From Silene conica (lineage: Eukaryota > Streptophyta > Magnoliopsida > Caryophyllales > Caryophyllaceae), in the NCBI GenBank assembly GCA_029255685.2, contig CM055314.2, positions 44,474,772-44,538,771 on the forward strand: DNA of 64,000 nt, read 5' to 3'. Shown piece after piece: positions 12,782 through 23,486 of the stretch (the stretch's first letter is position 1; each line of letters begins with the position of its first letter). Below the pieces are notes generated by a model. It had not been told where the DNA came from. It saw only the letters and a program-made list of their open reading frames with translations, and did no database searches. A program made the position numbers and the translations under genes.

Positions 12782-15700
12782 ACTTGGTATCAGAGCTTCG
12801 GCTCGTGATCTAATCCTCATTAGATCCATCTTGGGAGAGTTTCGGCCATGAAGAGCGAAGGGGTACGCTGGCAGCGGAAAGGAAGAGCAAGAACAGCCTG
12901 TTCTCGAGAAGTAACGATGCAAGAAGTGTGTCTTATGATAAGAAGCTTACACATTGAAACCACCACCGAGGAAAGAAACCAAAGGGAGCAGATTTTTCGA
13001 ACAAGATGTAAGGTACAAAACAAAACTTGTAACCTTATTATTGATAGTGGTTCATGTGCAAATCTTGTGTCATTAGAACTTGTAGAAAAACTTAACCTAC
13101 CCACAAGAGACCGGACTAAGCCGTACACGTTGCATTGGTTGGATGGGGATGGGGGAGTCGAGATTAAAAAACAAGCCCTAGTTACCTTCAACATCGGACC
13201 ATACCACGACGAACTATGGTGTGATCTCGTTTCTATGAATGCTAGCCATATCCTTTTAGGAAGACCGTGGCAATTTGATCGTAGGGTTGAGCATAAGGGG
13301 AGGGCGAATATCTATAGTGTCATCAAGAACGACACCACATATAACCTAAAACCTATACTACCCAAGAGGGCTGCCGAGAACAAAACAAAAAAAGAAACAA
13401 TATTAATCGAAGCCAAGGAGGTCGAGGAGGTTCTTGCAAACGGGGGAGAGGCGTACGTGCTAGTAGTGAGGGATGTCGAGGACGGAGAGAAAGGGGATAA
13501 CCGAGAGGTGCAAGGGTTACTAGAGGAATTCAAAGACGTGTTTCCCGATGAACTACCCGATGGATTACCACCTATGAGAGGAATTGAGCACCAAATAGAC
13601 CTTATTCCCGGGGCTGCGCTTCCAAACAAACCCGCCTACCGTTGCAATCCCGAAGAAGCAAAAGAATTACAAAGGCAGGTACAAGAACTAATGGATAGAG
13701 GTTATGTACAAGAAAGCTTGAGTCCATGTGCCGTACCAGCCCTATTGGTACCGAAGAAGGAAGGAACGTGGAGGATGTGTATTGATAGTAGAGCCGTGAA
13801 CAACATTACCATAAAATATCGTTTTCCCATGCCAAGGTTAGATGACATGCTAGATGAGTTATCGGGGTCCCAAGTATTCTCGAAATTGGACTTAAGAAGC
13901 GGGTATCATCAAATGAGAATAAGAGAAGGAGATGAGTGGAAGACGGCCTTTAAAACAAAGCAGGGATTATACGAGTGGTTGGTTATGCCATTCGGGTTAT
14001 GCAATGCTCCAAGCTCGTTTATGAGGCTAATGAATGAGGTACTACGTCCTTTCCTAAATAAATTTGTAGTAGTTTACCTTGATGATATATTAATCTATAG
14101 CCAAAATAAAGAAGAACACAAGGTTCATCTAAGGTTAGTATTTGAGATGCTAAGACAACAAAAGCTCAATGGGAAAATCGAGAAGTGCACATTCATGGTA
14201 CCTAGTGTTATATTTCTTGGGTACATTGTTGGAAAGGATGGAGTAAGCATGAATCCTTCTAAAATCGAGGCTATCAAAGCTTGGCCTACACCAAAGAACA
14301 CCACCGAGGTACGTAGTTTCCACGGTTTAGCATCATTCTATAGAAGGTTCATCCAAGGGTTTAGTTCTATTATGGCACCACTCACCGAATTAACAAAAAA
14401 AGGAGAGTATAGATGGAACCCTCACGCCCAAAAGGCGTTTGAAGAAGTCAAGGAGAAGTTGTGTTCAAATCCCGTTCTAGCCTTACCAGATTTTAATAAG
14501 TTGTTTGAAGTCGAATGTGATGCAAGTGGGGTCGGGATTGGCGCGGTATTAGTACAAGAAAAACGACCCATAGCCTATTTTAGTGAGAAATTGAATGGAG
14601 CAAGATTAAATTATTCTACCTATGATAAAGAATTCTATGCAATCGTAAGGGCTTTGGATCATTGGGCTCATTACTTACGTCCTAAACCGTTCATCTTACA
14701 CTCGGATCATGAAGCTTTGAAACATATACATGGTCAACAAAAATTAAATCCAAGACATGCCAAATGGGTTGAGTTCCTTCAATCTTTTACATTCTCTTCG
14801 AAATACAAGACCGGGAGTTCTAATATAGTGGCCGATGCTTTATCCTGAAGATATTCGTTACTAGTTGAGCTCGATGCAAGGATCCTTGGTTTTGAACATA
14901 TCAAGGGACTATATAAAGATGATCCTGATTTTGCTAAAGAAATTTTGGAACCAACGGGAGTATACTCGGTCCAAGATGGGTACCTCTTCATGGGAAATCG
15001 ATTGTGCATTCCCAATGGATCAATCCGAGAGCTATTGGTAAGGGAGGCTCACGGTGGAGCTATCGCCGGGCACTTTGGAGTCCACAAAACCGATGAGATG
15101 TTGAGAGAGCACTTCTATTGGCCAAGAATGGTTAAGGATATTCAAGATGTTATTTCTAAGTGTATCATATGTCAAAGGTCGAAGAGCACCTTTTCCAAAG
15201 GGTTATACACGCCCCTGCCCGTGCCCGTTCAACCATGGAATGAGGTAAGTATGGATTTTATTTTAGGGTTACCAAGAACACAACGCGGGAAAGACTCAAT
15301 CATGGTAGTTGTGGATCGATTCTCAAAGATGGCACACTTTATTCCGGGACACAAAACTGATGATGCATCCAAGGTGGCTGATCTTTATTATCGAGAAGTT
15401 GTAAGACTACATGGAATTCCACTTACTATTGTATCGGATCGGGATGTGAAATTCCTTAGTTACTTTTGGAAGACATTATGGAAGTTAGTAGGTACTAAAC
15501 TTTTATTTAGCACCTCTCATCATCCACAAACTGATGGACAAACCGAGGTAACTAATAGAACCCTAGGAAGTTTGTTGAGAGGGTTAGTAAGCAAGAGTAC
15601 CAAAGATTGGGATATCAAACTAGCACATGCCGAGTTCGCCTACAATCGAACTCCATCCGCCACCACGGGAAGAGCTCCGTTCGAGATAGTGTATGGAGTT

Positions 15701-16119
15701 AACCCATATCTACCTATTGATCTTGTGCCTATACCAAAGAAAGAAGTAATAAATTTCGAGGCCAAAGAAAGACAAGCGGCCTTCATGAAAATGTGTGAGC
15801 AAGTCCGAGGACAGATAGAAAAAGCTAATGCAAAATATAAAGATAAGGCCAACAAACATCGAAAACAACCTATCTTTAAAGAAGGAGATCTTGTATGGTT
15901 ACATCTTCGAAAGGAACGGTTTCCATCCAAAAGAAAGAACAAATTAATGCCTAGGGCCGATGGACCATTCAAGATTTTGGAAAGCTATGGTCCTAATGCG
16001 TATAAACTCGAACTACCAAGTGAGTATGGAGGAGTAAGTGCTACTTTCAATGTGGGTGATCTATCTCCGTATTTAGATGATACAGATTTGGAGGCCAATT
16101 CTCAAAAAGAGGGGGAGGA
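12782..16119 (+). mobile_element. Array unit 4, internal region
   Basis: Copy of the same internal region; primer site at 12785-12796. Confidence 0.93.
12848..14845 (+). CDS. Array unit 4: protease - RT - RNase H part
   Basis: Same motifs as unit 1. Gag-less fossil copy. Confidence 0.9.
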
Positions 16120-16258
16120 TGATGCGGGTGCATCCATGGATCAAGCACACGAGATTCTTCTTAGCAAAGATGTTAGTCACCTAACTCGAGGATTTAATAT
16201 TGGTTCCACATCCGTCTTAAAAATAGCATGGGAAGGTGTTGGGGACGGTCCTCCCTAG
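14945..16258 (+). CDS. Array unit 4: integrase part
   Basis: HHCC, DDE and GPF modules as in unit 1, ending inside the LTR at 16120. Confidence 0.9.
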   Translation: MEPTGVYSVQDGYLFMGNRLCIPNGSIRELLVREAHGGAIAGHFGVHKTDEMLREHFYWPRMVKDIQDVISKCIICQRSKSTFSKGLYTPLPVPVQPWNEVSMDFILGLPRTQRGKDSIMVVVDRFSKMAHFIPGHKTDDASKVADLYYREVVRLHGIPLTIVSDRDVKFLSYFWKTLWKLVGTKLLFSTSHHPQTDGQTEVTNRTLGSLLRGLVSKSTKDWDIKLAHAEFAYNRTPSATTGRAPFEIVYGVNPYLPIDLVPIPKKEVINFEAKERQAAFMKMCEQVRGQIEKANAKYKDKANKHRKQPIFKEGDLVWLHLRKERFPSKRKNKLMPRADGPFKILESYGPNAYKLELPSEYGGVSATFNVGDLSPYLDDTDLEANSQKEGEDDAGASMDQAHEILLSKDVSHLTRGFNIGSTSVLKIAWEGVGDGPP

Positions 16259-16994
16259 GGACGAGCGCCGTGCATCACGGCTGGAATTAGGGTTTTCTTT
16301 TGTTAGTTTTCAAATAAAGGTTTCCTAGTTCATGTAGGGTTTCCTAAATTATAAAGGAATCCTAGTTGATATAGGTTTTCCAATTCTAGTAGGAATAAGA
16401 ATCCTTATTATTATAGGATTCATAAGTGTGTTAGAAGTAGGAAACTTAATCCTAGTCAAACTATTGTTTGAGCCTAAGTAGGATTAAGATTTAGTTGTTC
16501 TAATCAAACTAGGATATCATACTTGATTTCTAGTAGGGTTAGTTTTCTTATTTAGGATGTTATTAGGATTAATACACACCTATAAATAGGGTGTCTTGGC
16601 CGTGTAACATCATCATTCATCAATAATATTAATTTTAAGTTTCTTTGTGAACTTGAGTATATTGATTAGGTTTGCGAGCTTAATCTTTAGGATCGACTTT
16701 GCGAGGTTGATTTGCAGGGTGTTTTCAAGATTCTTCTTTTGCGAGAGAGGGTTCAAGAATCATCAACTATCCGTCGACAACCACCGTCACCACCTTCGTC
16801 CGTCACCAAAACCGCCGACCACCAGCCACCATACATTCAAGAAAACGTTCTTTTACTTATTATCATTCATACTTCGCTTGTTTCGTTTCAAGATCCTATA
16901 TTTATTAATTCAAGATTTCAAGATTATTATTCCGCTGCATCAACAAACTCAAGAAAGTTCCTTTAATTCATTCTAAAGCTAGAGATCCGCATCA
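16120..16994 (+). repeat. Array LTR 4/5 (shared, 875 bp)
   Basis: TGATGC...GCATCA, the last LTR of the array. It is followed by the primer site at 16998-17009. Confidence 0.95.
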
Positions 16995-18976
16995 ACTTGG
17001 TATCAGAGCTTCGGCTCGTGATCTAATCCTCATTAGATCCATCTTGGGAGAGTTTCGGCCATGAAGAGCGAAGGGGTACGCTGGCAGCGGAAAGGAAGAG
17101 CAAGAACAGCCTGTTCTCGAGAAGTAACGATGCAAGAAGTGTGTCTTATGATAAGAAGCTTACACATTGAAACCACCACCGAGGAAAGAAACCAAAGGGA
17201 GCAGATTTTTCGAACAAGATGTAAGGTACAAAACAAAACTTGTCACCTTATTATTGATAGTGGTTCATGTGCAAATCTTGTGTCATTAGAACTTGTAGAA
17301 AAACTTAACCTACCCACAAGAGACCGGACTAAGCCGTACACGTTGCATTGGTTGGATGGGGATGGGGGAGTCGAGATTAAAAAACAAGCCCTAGTTACCT
17401 TCAACATCGGACCATACCACGACGAACTATGGTGTGATCTCGTTTCTATGAATGCTAGCCATATCCTTTTAGGAAGACCGTGGCAATTTGATCGTAGGGT
17501 TGAGCATAAGGGGAGGGCGAATATCTATAGTGTCATCAAGAACGACACCACATATAACCTAAAACCTATACTACCCAAGAGGGCTGCCGAGAACAAAACA
17601 AAAAAAGAAACAATATTAATCGAAGCCAAGGAGGTCGAGGAGGTTCTTGCAAACGGGGGAGAGGCGTACGTGCTAGTAGTGAGGGATGTCGAGGACGGAG
17701 AGAAAGGGGATAACCGAGAGGTGCAAGGGTTACTAGAGGAATTCAAAGACGTGTTTCCCGATGAACTACCCGATGGATTACCACCTATGAGAGGAATTGA
17801 GCACCAAATAGACCTTATTCCCGGGGCTGCGCTTCCAAACAAACCCGCCTACCGTTGCAATCCCGAAGAAGCAAAAGAATTACAAAGGCAGGTACAAGAA
17901 CTAATGGATAGAGGTTATGTACAAGAAAGCTTGAGTCCATGTGCCGTACCAGCCCTATTGGTACCGAAGAAGGAAGGAACGTGGAGGATGTGTATTGATA
18001 GTAGAGCCGTGAACAACATTACCATAAAATATCGTTTTCCCATGCCAAGGTTAGATGACATGCTAGATGAGTTATCGGGGTCCCAAGTATTCTCGAAATT
18101 GGACTTAAGAAGCGGGTATCATCAAATGAGAATAAGAGAAGGAGATGAGTGGAAGACGGCCTTTAAAACAAAGCAGGGATTATACGAGTGGTTGGTTATG
18201 CCATTCGGGTTATGCAATGCTCCAAGCTCGTTTATGAGGCTAATGAATGAGGTACTACGTCCTTTCCTAAATAAATTTGTAGTAGTTTACCTTGATGATA
18301 TATTAATCTATAGCCAAAATAAAGAAGAACACAAGGTTCATCTAAGGTTAGTATTTGAGATGCTAAGACAACAAAAGCTCAATGGGAAAATCAAGAAGTG
18401 CACATTCATGGTACCTAGTGTTATATTTCTTGGGTACATTGTTGGAAAGGATGGAGTAAGCATGAATCCTTCTAAAATCGAGGCTATCAAAGCTTGGCCT
18501 ACACCAAAGAACACCACCGAGGTACGTAGTTTCCACGGTTTAGCATCATTCTATAGAAGGTTCATCCAAGGGTTTAGTTCTATTATGGCACCACTCACCG
18601 AATTAACAAAAAAAGGAGAGTATAGATGGAACCCTCACGCCCAAAAGGCGTTTGAAGAAGTCAAGGAGAAGTTGTGTTCAAATCCCGTTCTAGCCTTACC
18701 AGATTTTAATAAGTTGTTTGAAGTCGAATGTGATGCAAGTGGGGTCGGGATTGGCGCGGTATTAGTACAAGAAAAACGACCCATAGCCTATTTTAGTGAG
18801 AAATTGAATGGAGCAAGATTAAATTATTCTACCTATGATAAAGAATTCTATGCAATCGTAAGGGCTTTGGATCATTGGGCTCATTACTTACGTCCTAAAC
18901 CGTTCATCTTACACTCGGATCATGAAGCTTTGAAACATATACATGGTCAACAAAAATTAAATCCAAGACATGCCAA
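16995..18976 (+). mobile_element. Array unit 5, internal region (incomplete)
   Basis: Only the first 1982 bp of the internal region are present, carrying PR, RT and part of RNase H. Match to the other units ends at 18976, and the next base starts an unrelated inverted-repeat element. The missing remainder is not found to the right in this window. Confidence 0.93.
17061..18976 (+). CDS. Array unit 5: protease - RT - partial RNase H part
   Basis: Same motifs as unit 1 up to the array edge. This unit carries two or so private base differences, slightly more than its neighbours. Confidence 0.88.
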
Positions 18977-19136
18977 GATCCGGTGAGAACGATCATTCGG
19001 TGCATACGGTGAGAACGACTCTCCTCCATTAGATGAGAGTTAACTGAAAGGCTGAGATTAAATTTTAAATTAAACCAATCAAGCTAAACACTAGTTCATT
19101 AGTACATTAGAACTTCTTCCACCTTTTAAATTTCAG

Positions 19137-19274
19137 GAAGGCGCATGCGAATCGGGAAAGTGATCAGGAACTCATAAAGCTCACCCAATACCTACTTACC
19201 ATAGCTGAGCTCGAGGATATAAGTATCCTTGACCATCATTCCTGGGAATCATATTCTGAAGATAATTCAAAGAG
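19137..19274 (+). pseudogene. Exon-like gene fragment inside the inverted-repeat element
   Basis: 138 bp stay open in one frame, bounded by a splice-acceptor-like TTTCAG and a donor-like GTGTGT. The reading (frame offset 1) includes ANRESDQELIKLTQYLLTIA and then an acidic, Asp/Ser-rich tail. It looks like a captured host exon of the Pack-TIR kind. I do not recognise the parent gene. The splice signals are seen; the capture is inference. Confidence 0.4.
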
Positions 19275-19439
19275 GTGTGTCTTGTTTAATATTATCATCG
19301 GTATGGGCTCTTTGTTTGTCTCTTGTTAACAAGCTCTTTTGCACTCCCACGTTGTTACATTGTAATGTTATTTAAGTGGTGGTTATTTATGACACAAACT
19401 GCGATTCTCCGAGAAGCGGAGATTACAGACGGAGTATCT

Positions 19440-20760
19440 TAAGGTATTTACTCCGTAAAAAAATGTATCTATGGTTAAGTAAAAAAAATGTATCTACCCC
19501 GTCAAAAAATGCATCTAGGTGTAAGTAAAAAATGTATCTACTCCGTCAAAAAATGTATCTAGGTTTATGTCAAAAAGTAAAAAAAATGTATCTACTTCGT
19601 CAAAAAATGTGTAAAAAAATGTATCTACTTCGTTAAAAAATGTATCTAGGTTTAAGTAAAAAAAATGTATCTACTCCGTCAAAAAATGTATCTAGGTTTA
19701 TGTAAAAAAGTAAAAAAAATGTATCTATTCCGTAAAAAAAAAATGTATCTAGGTTTAAGGTCAAAAAATGTATCTACTCCGTCAAAAGATGTATCTAGGT
19801 TTATGTAAAAAAGTAAAAAAAATGTTTGTATTCCGTAAAAAAAAATGTATCTAGGTTTAAGGTAAAAAAATGTATCTACTCCGTCAAAAGATGTAACTAG
19901 GTTTATATAAAAAATATTTAAAAAAATGTATCTAGGTTTTAAGTAAAAAAAATGTATCTACCTTGTCAAAAAATGTAACTGGATTTACGTTAAATTTTTT
20001 TAAAAAAAACGTATTACTCCGTCAAAAAGTGTATCTAGGTTTAAGTAAAAAAAAATTGTACCTACTCCGTCAAAAAATGTATCTAGGTATATGTAAAAAA
20101 GTAAAAAAAAAATGTATCTACTCCGTCAAAAAATGTATTTAGGTTTAAGTAAAAAAATGTATCTACTTCTTCAAAAAAAATGTATCTACTCCTTCAAAAA
20201 AATGTATCTAAGTTTATGTAAAAAAAGTAAAAAACTGTATCTACTCCGTCAAAAAATGTATATAGGTTTATTTAAAAAGTAAAAAAAAATTATCTAATCC
20301 GTCAAAAAATGTATCTAGGTTTATGAAAAAAATTTTAAAAAAATGTATTTACTCCGTAAAAACTAAGTTTATGTAAAAAGTAAAAAAAAATGTATCTACT
20401 CCGTCAAAAAATGTATTTATGTTTAAGTAAAAAATGTATCTACTCCGTCAAAAAATGTATCTAGGTTTAAGTAAAAAAAAATGTATCAACCCCGTCAAAA
20501 AATGTAACTAGGTTTGTGTAAAAAAGTAAAAAAATGTATCTATTTCGTCAAAAAATGTATCTAGGTTTAAGTAAAAAAATGTATCTACTCCGTTAAAAAA
20601 ATGTATCTAGGTCTATATAAAAAGGTAAAAAAGAAATGTATCTACTGCGTAAAGAAATGTATCTAGGTTTACGTAAAAAAATGTATCTACTCCGTCAAGT
20701 AAAAAGATGTATCTACTCCGTAAAAAACTATATCTAGGTTTATGTAAAGAAACAAAAAAA
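19440..20760 (+). repeat. Minisatellite, about 44-bp degenerate unit
   Basis: This is tandem repetition of two half units, ATGTATCTACTCCGTCAAAA and ATGTATCTAGGTTTAAGT, separated by A-runs of variable length. It fills most of the inverted-repeat element. Unit length varies mainly through A-tract length. Confidence 0.9.
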
Positions 20761-21092
20761 ATATAGATTTAGGATCACTTCAGAAGTTGATCAAGGTGTT
20801 ATCGGTGTTCGAGAATGATAATATGAAGGAAGGTTGGTGGCTGACATTAATGGGTAACAATGGTGAATTGAAATAAAATTGGCAATTGAATATTATTTGA
20901 ATTGGACTTGTGTCGGTGAATTAGAAAGGAAATGAAGTTGGATAAGGAAGTATATGGGGCTTAATGGGTATGTAATAGGTTTAATTGAATATCTAGTGTC
21001 AGCCGTGTATTTCTTTTTAATCCCACGGTTAATATTCGTTCTCACCGTATGCACCGTATAATCGTTCTCACCCGATCCTAAATCTATATATG

Positions 21093-21095
<3 letters not shown>

Positions 21096-21124
<29 letters not shown>
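21096..21124. repeat. (TA)n microsatellite
   Basis: Alternating TA run between the two inverted-repeat elements. It forms the left flank of the MITE-like element. Confidence 0.9.
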
Positions 21125-21128
<4 letters not shown>

Positions 21129-21680
21129 CGGGATCCGGTGAGAACCACCCTTATAATGAGAACCATGAGAACCCTCACTAAATCTCCACCAAATCTTGAT
21201 TCGAAAGTTTTGATGGATCATTTACCATTAGTTTAGCTTATTTAAATTCACACTTTAGTATCATTAAACAAAAAATTTTGATTTTATTAACAAAATATAT
21301 ACTTAGTGTACGAAAATACAATTAGACATACTAAAACGGCTATAAATGCATGAAAACGACCACTACGTGCATGAAAGTTTTTACATGCATGAAAATAATT
21401 ACTAGGTGCATGAAATAAGAGGCCCTACGTGCATTAAAACGAGTTCTAGGTGCATGAAAAATGATAGATGCGTAAAAATCAGTAGTAAGCGCATGAAAAT
21501 TAATGAAACGTATCTCACCTTGATTTCCGTCACTAGTATATATTTTCTAGACCATGAAATATGTTCTCTAGCCATAAAATTTCATGCCGAATCCAAATAT
21601 GTCATTAATTTTTTTTTAAAAAGTCCGTAAGGTAGAGTTCTCATGGTTCTCATTATATGGGTGGTTCTCATAGGATCCCG

Positions 21681-21684
<4 letters not shown>
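21125..21684. mobile_element. 560-bp MITE-like element in a TA microsatellite
   Basis: The left end (GGGTCGGGATCCGGTGAGAA onward) and the reverse complement of the right end (about 21634-21684) match over roughly 50 bp with a few differences. Both sides are TA runs, as in elements that target TA microsatellites. The core holds degenerate repeats of TGCATGAAAA about 25 bp apart (21340-21500). No coding capacity. It shares the GGATCCGGTGAGAAC end with the 18977-21077 element, so the two are probably related. Confidence 0.75.

Positions 21685-21713
<29 letters not shown>
21685..21713. repeat. (TA)n microsatellite
   Basis: TA run on the right side of the MITE-like element, next to the presumed left edge of the MULE. 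Confidence 0.85.
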
Positions 21714-21715
<2 letters not shown>

Positions 21716-22809
21716 GGATCATATGAGTTGGGGCATATTTAGTGAGTTACACCTTTGAATCTGGACCATCCATTTTTAGTTCAGATTAGTGGCTGAGATT
21801 AAATCTCACAATTAGTATATAAACCCAAATTTTCACCCTGACTTCTTTTTTTCCCCCTTTTTTCAACTCCCCCAACTGAAAGAAGTAAAACCTCCATAAT
21901 TCTACTGTAAAACCTCCATCTTCTCCAGTAAAACCTCCATCTTCTTGCTCATCTTTCTTCGTCGATTTCTTTGCTCATCTTCGTCGTCATTCTTCAATTT
22001 TCTTTGTTCATCTTTAGGTAATTGTATTTCTTCAATTTTTCATTTCGTTTTCTTCTATTTTCGCTACTTTTTGTAGGTTATTTAAGATGATTTTTGTTGT
22101 GTTTTCTGTTGTTATTCTTCAATTTTGCGCAGTGTTTTTCATTATGTAGTTTAATTAGAGTATTTGTGTACTTTTTTTTCCTTGTTTTAACATAATTTTA
22201 GGGTTTTTTTATCTTCGTTCTTTGATTTTCGTCAATATTTTCAAAATCTTCGTTTATGTAGTTGTGTTTTACTTGAAATTGGTGTGGTCTTGTGTTTTAT
22301 TTCCTCAATTTATTCAGCTAGTTCAATTAGTCACTTTGCATTTTGTTTCCACTTAATTTTAGGGTTTCTTAATTGTGTTTTTCCAGTTTTGTACCTGATT
22401 TCGAATTTTGGTGTGTTTTTTCTTGTGCTTTTTCTTTAAATTAGTTTGTATTGTTGTTTAATGAAGATAATATGTGTGTGTTATTGTAATATATTGATGT
22501 GGTTATTCTATATGATTGTGTGCATTCTCTGATAACCCTCGCGTGTTATTGTAATATATTGATGTAGTTATTGTATTACACATGTCGATTATGCATTATC
22601 GTTACACAGTTATTGTAATTTATTGATGTAGTTATTCTATATGATTGTGTTATTGTATGCAATAGTGACTTCATGTGTACAATGTAGTTATCGTAACATT
22701 ACATCTTGATTATTGTATTACCTTTGACTTTATGGGGTGTTGTATAAATTAGTTTTTGTCATAAAATTTGTTATTCTGATAATTTATTTTATTCTCTTCC
22801 ACAGTGATA
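21714..22809 (+). other. 5' region and leader intron of the ULP1-like gene
   Basis: This is AT-rich sequence without ORFs. A triplet of GTAAAACCTCCAT repeats at 21885-21942 precedes a pyrimidine-rich, CTTCGTCG-like leader. A leader intron probably ends at TCTTCCACAG (22804), five bases before the start codon. No clear TATA box is seen. Confidence 0.45.
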
Positions 22810-23486
22810 ATGGCTCCTAAACGTAAGACAGAGCCTGAAGTTGGTAATAGAGCTAATTTTAAACGTTCAAAAGTAGTTTTCTCAAGGAAGGGGCACAATA
22901 TTTCCCCCACAAGTCCAATAGTGAACATGTGAGTATATTTATTCTTCCCTTTTTTAGAGTTTCTATTTTATGCATCACTTTATTTGTGTTATTTATGCAT
23001 CAGTTTTTATAATCGTCTCAGACAGTTATTGTAATCGTATCAGGCAGTTATTGTAATGGTTTTAGGTAGTTTACTGTGCTTAAAAGTTTTATTGCTATTC
23101 AGTGTCCATGAAATTATTGTAATGGGTTTAGTCAGTTATTTTAATGGTTTGTAGACAGTTAATTTAATGGGTTTAGACAGTTATTTTAATGGTTTTTACA
23201 CAGTTATTGTATTATATAAGTTCTGTTATTGTATCTAATAGTGACTTCATTTTAAGACAGTTATTGTATTATATATGTAATGTTATTGTATTTCCTTTTA
23301 CACAGTTATTGTATTATAAAAATCAGTTATTGTATCCAGTAGTGACTTCATTGGCGTTGTGTTTATTTTATGCATCACTTGTGTTTATTTTAGCTCGTAT
23401 TGTTCTTTGCAGTGCTGGGAAGATTAAAGTGAGTTGCCGTCCTAATGTTCTAGTTAACCTTTTACAAAAACTTGGGTCAAACCAGC
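22810..23486 (+). pseudogene. ULP1-like MULE gene, exons 1 and 2 (5' part)
   Basis: Exon 1 (22810-22928) starts ATGGCTCCTAAACG and encodes a basic, nuclear-signal-like N terminus (MAPKRKTEPE...). Its donor GTGAGT at 22929 and the acceptor TTGCAG before 23413 join in phase (an Ile codon is split). Exon 2 begins IAGKIKVSCRPNVLVNLLQK and reads LGSNQ up to 23486, where a retroelement nest interrupts it. The reading resumes at 41967 as RKAVVEMGFGALLDFK, the usual start of the N-terminal domain of plant transposon-borne ULP1-like proteins. Confidence 0.7.
22929..23412 (+). repeat. Intron 1 with GTTATTGTA-type repeats
   Basis: The intron is packed with CAGTTATTGTAATGGTTT-like words and TTATTGTATTATATAAGTT variants, the same family that fills the other introns and the 3' spacer of this MULE. 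Confidence 0.85.

Larger units (their letters stand above)
1..18976 (+). mobile_element. Tandem array of a gag-less CRM-like Ty3/gypsy element (period 4213 bp)
   Basis: Five successive internal regions are joined head to tail by single shared LTRs (LTR-internal-LTR-internal...), every repeat start being exactly 4213 bp from the last (for example 209, 4422, 8635, 12848, 17061). The window opens inside an LTR, so the left end of the array is not seen. The right end stops inside RNase H at 18976. Copies differ by only a handful of bases over 19 kb. LTR ends TGATGC...GCATCA, a tRNA-iMet primer site and CRM-type RT and integrase place it in the CRM clade. It is a fossil: no gag, and about one shared break in the coding part of each unit. 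Such arrays usually arise by unequal recombination between LTRs or insertion of a multimeric circle; which one acted here is inference. Confidence 0.95.
18977..21077. mobile_element. 2.1-kb terminal-inverted-repeat element with minisatellite core
   Basis: Its first 42 bp (GATCCGGTGAGAACGA...GGTGAGAACGA) match the reverse complement of 21036-21077 with about three mismatches, so the ends are inverted repeats. Inside are an exon-like fragment (19137-19274), a 1.3-kb AT-rich minisatellite, and about 300 bp of unremarkable sequence (20761-21035). No transposase is seen, so it is non-autonomous. The GGTGAGAAC terminal words recur in the MITE at 21125. I cannot assign a superfamily; no clear target-site duplication is visible because the left flank is the cut array. 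Confidence 0.7.

Noticed and set aside
18977-21077. Helitron
   Set aside because: It has clear inverted ends, which Helitrons lack, and no CTRR hairpin end was seen.
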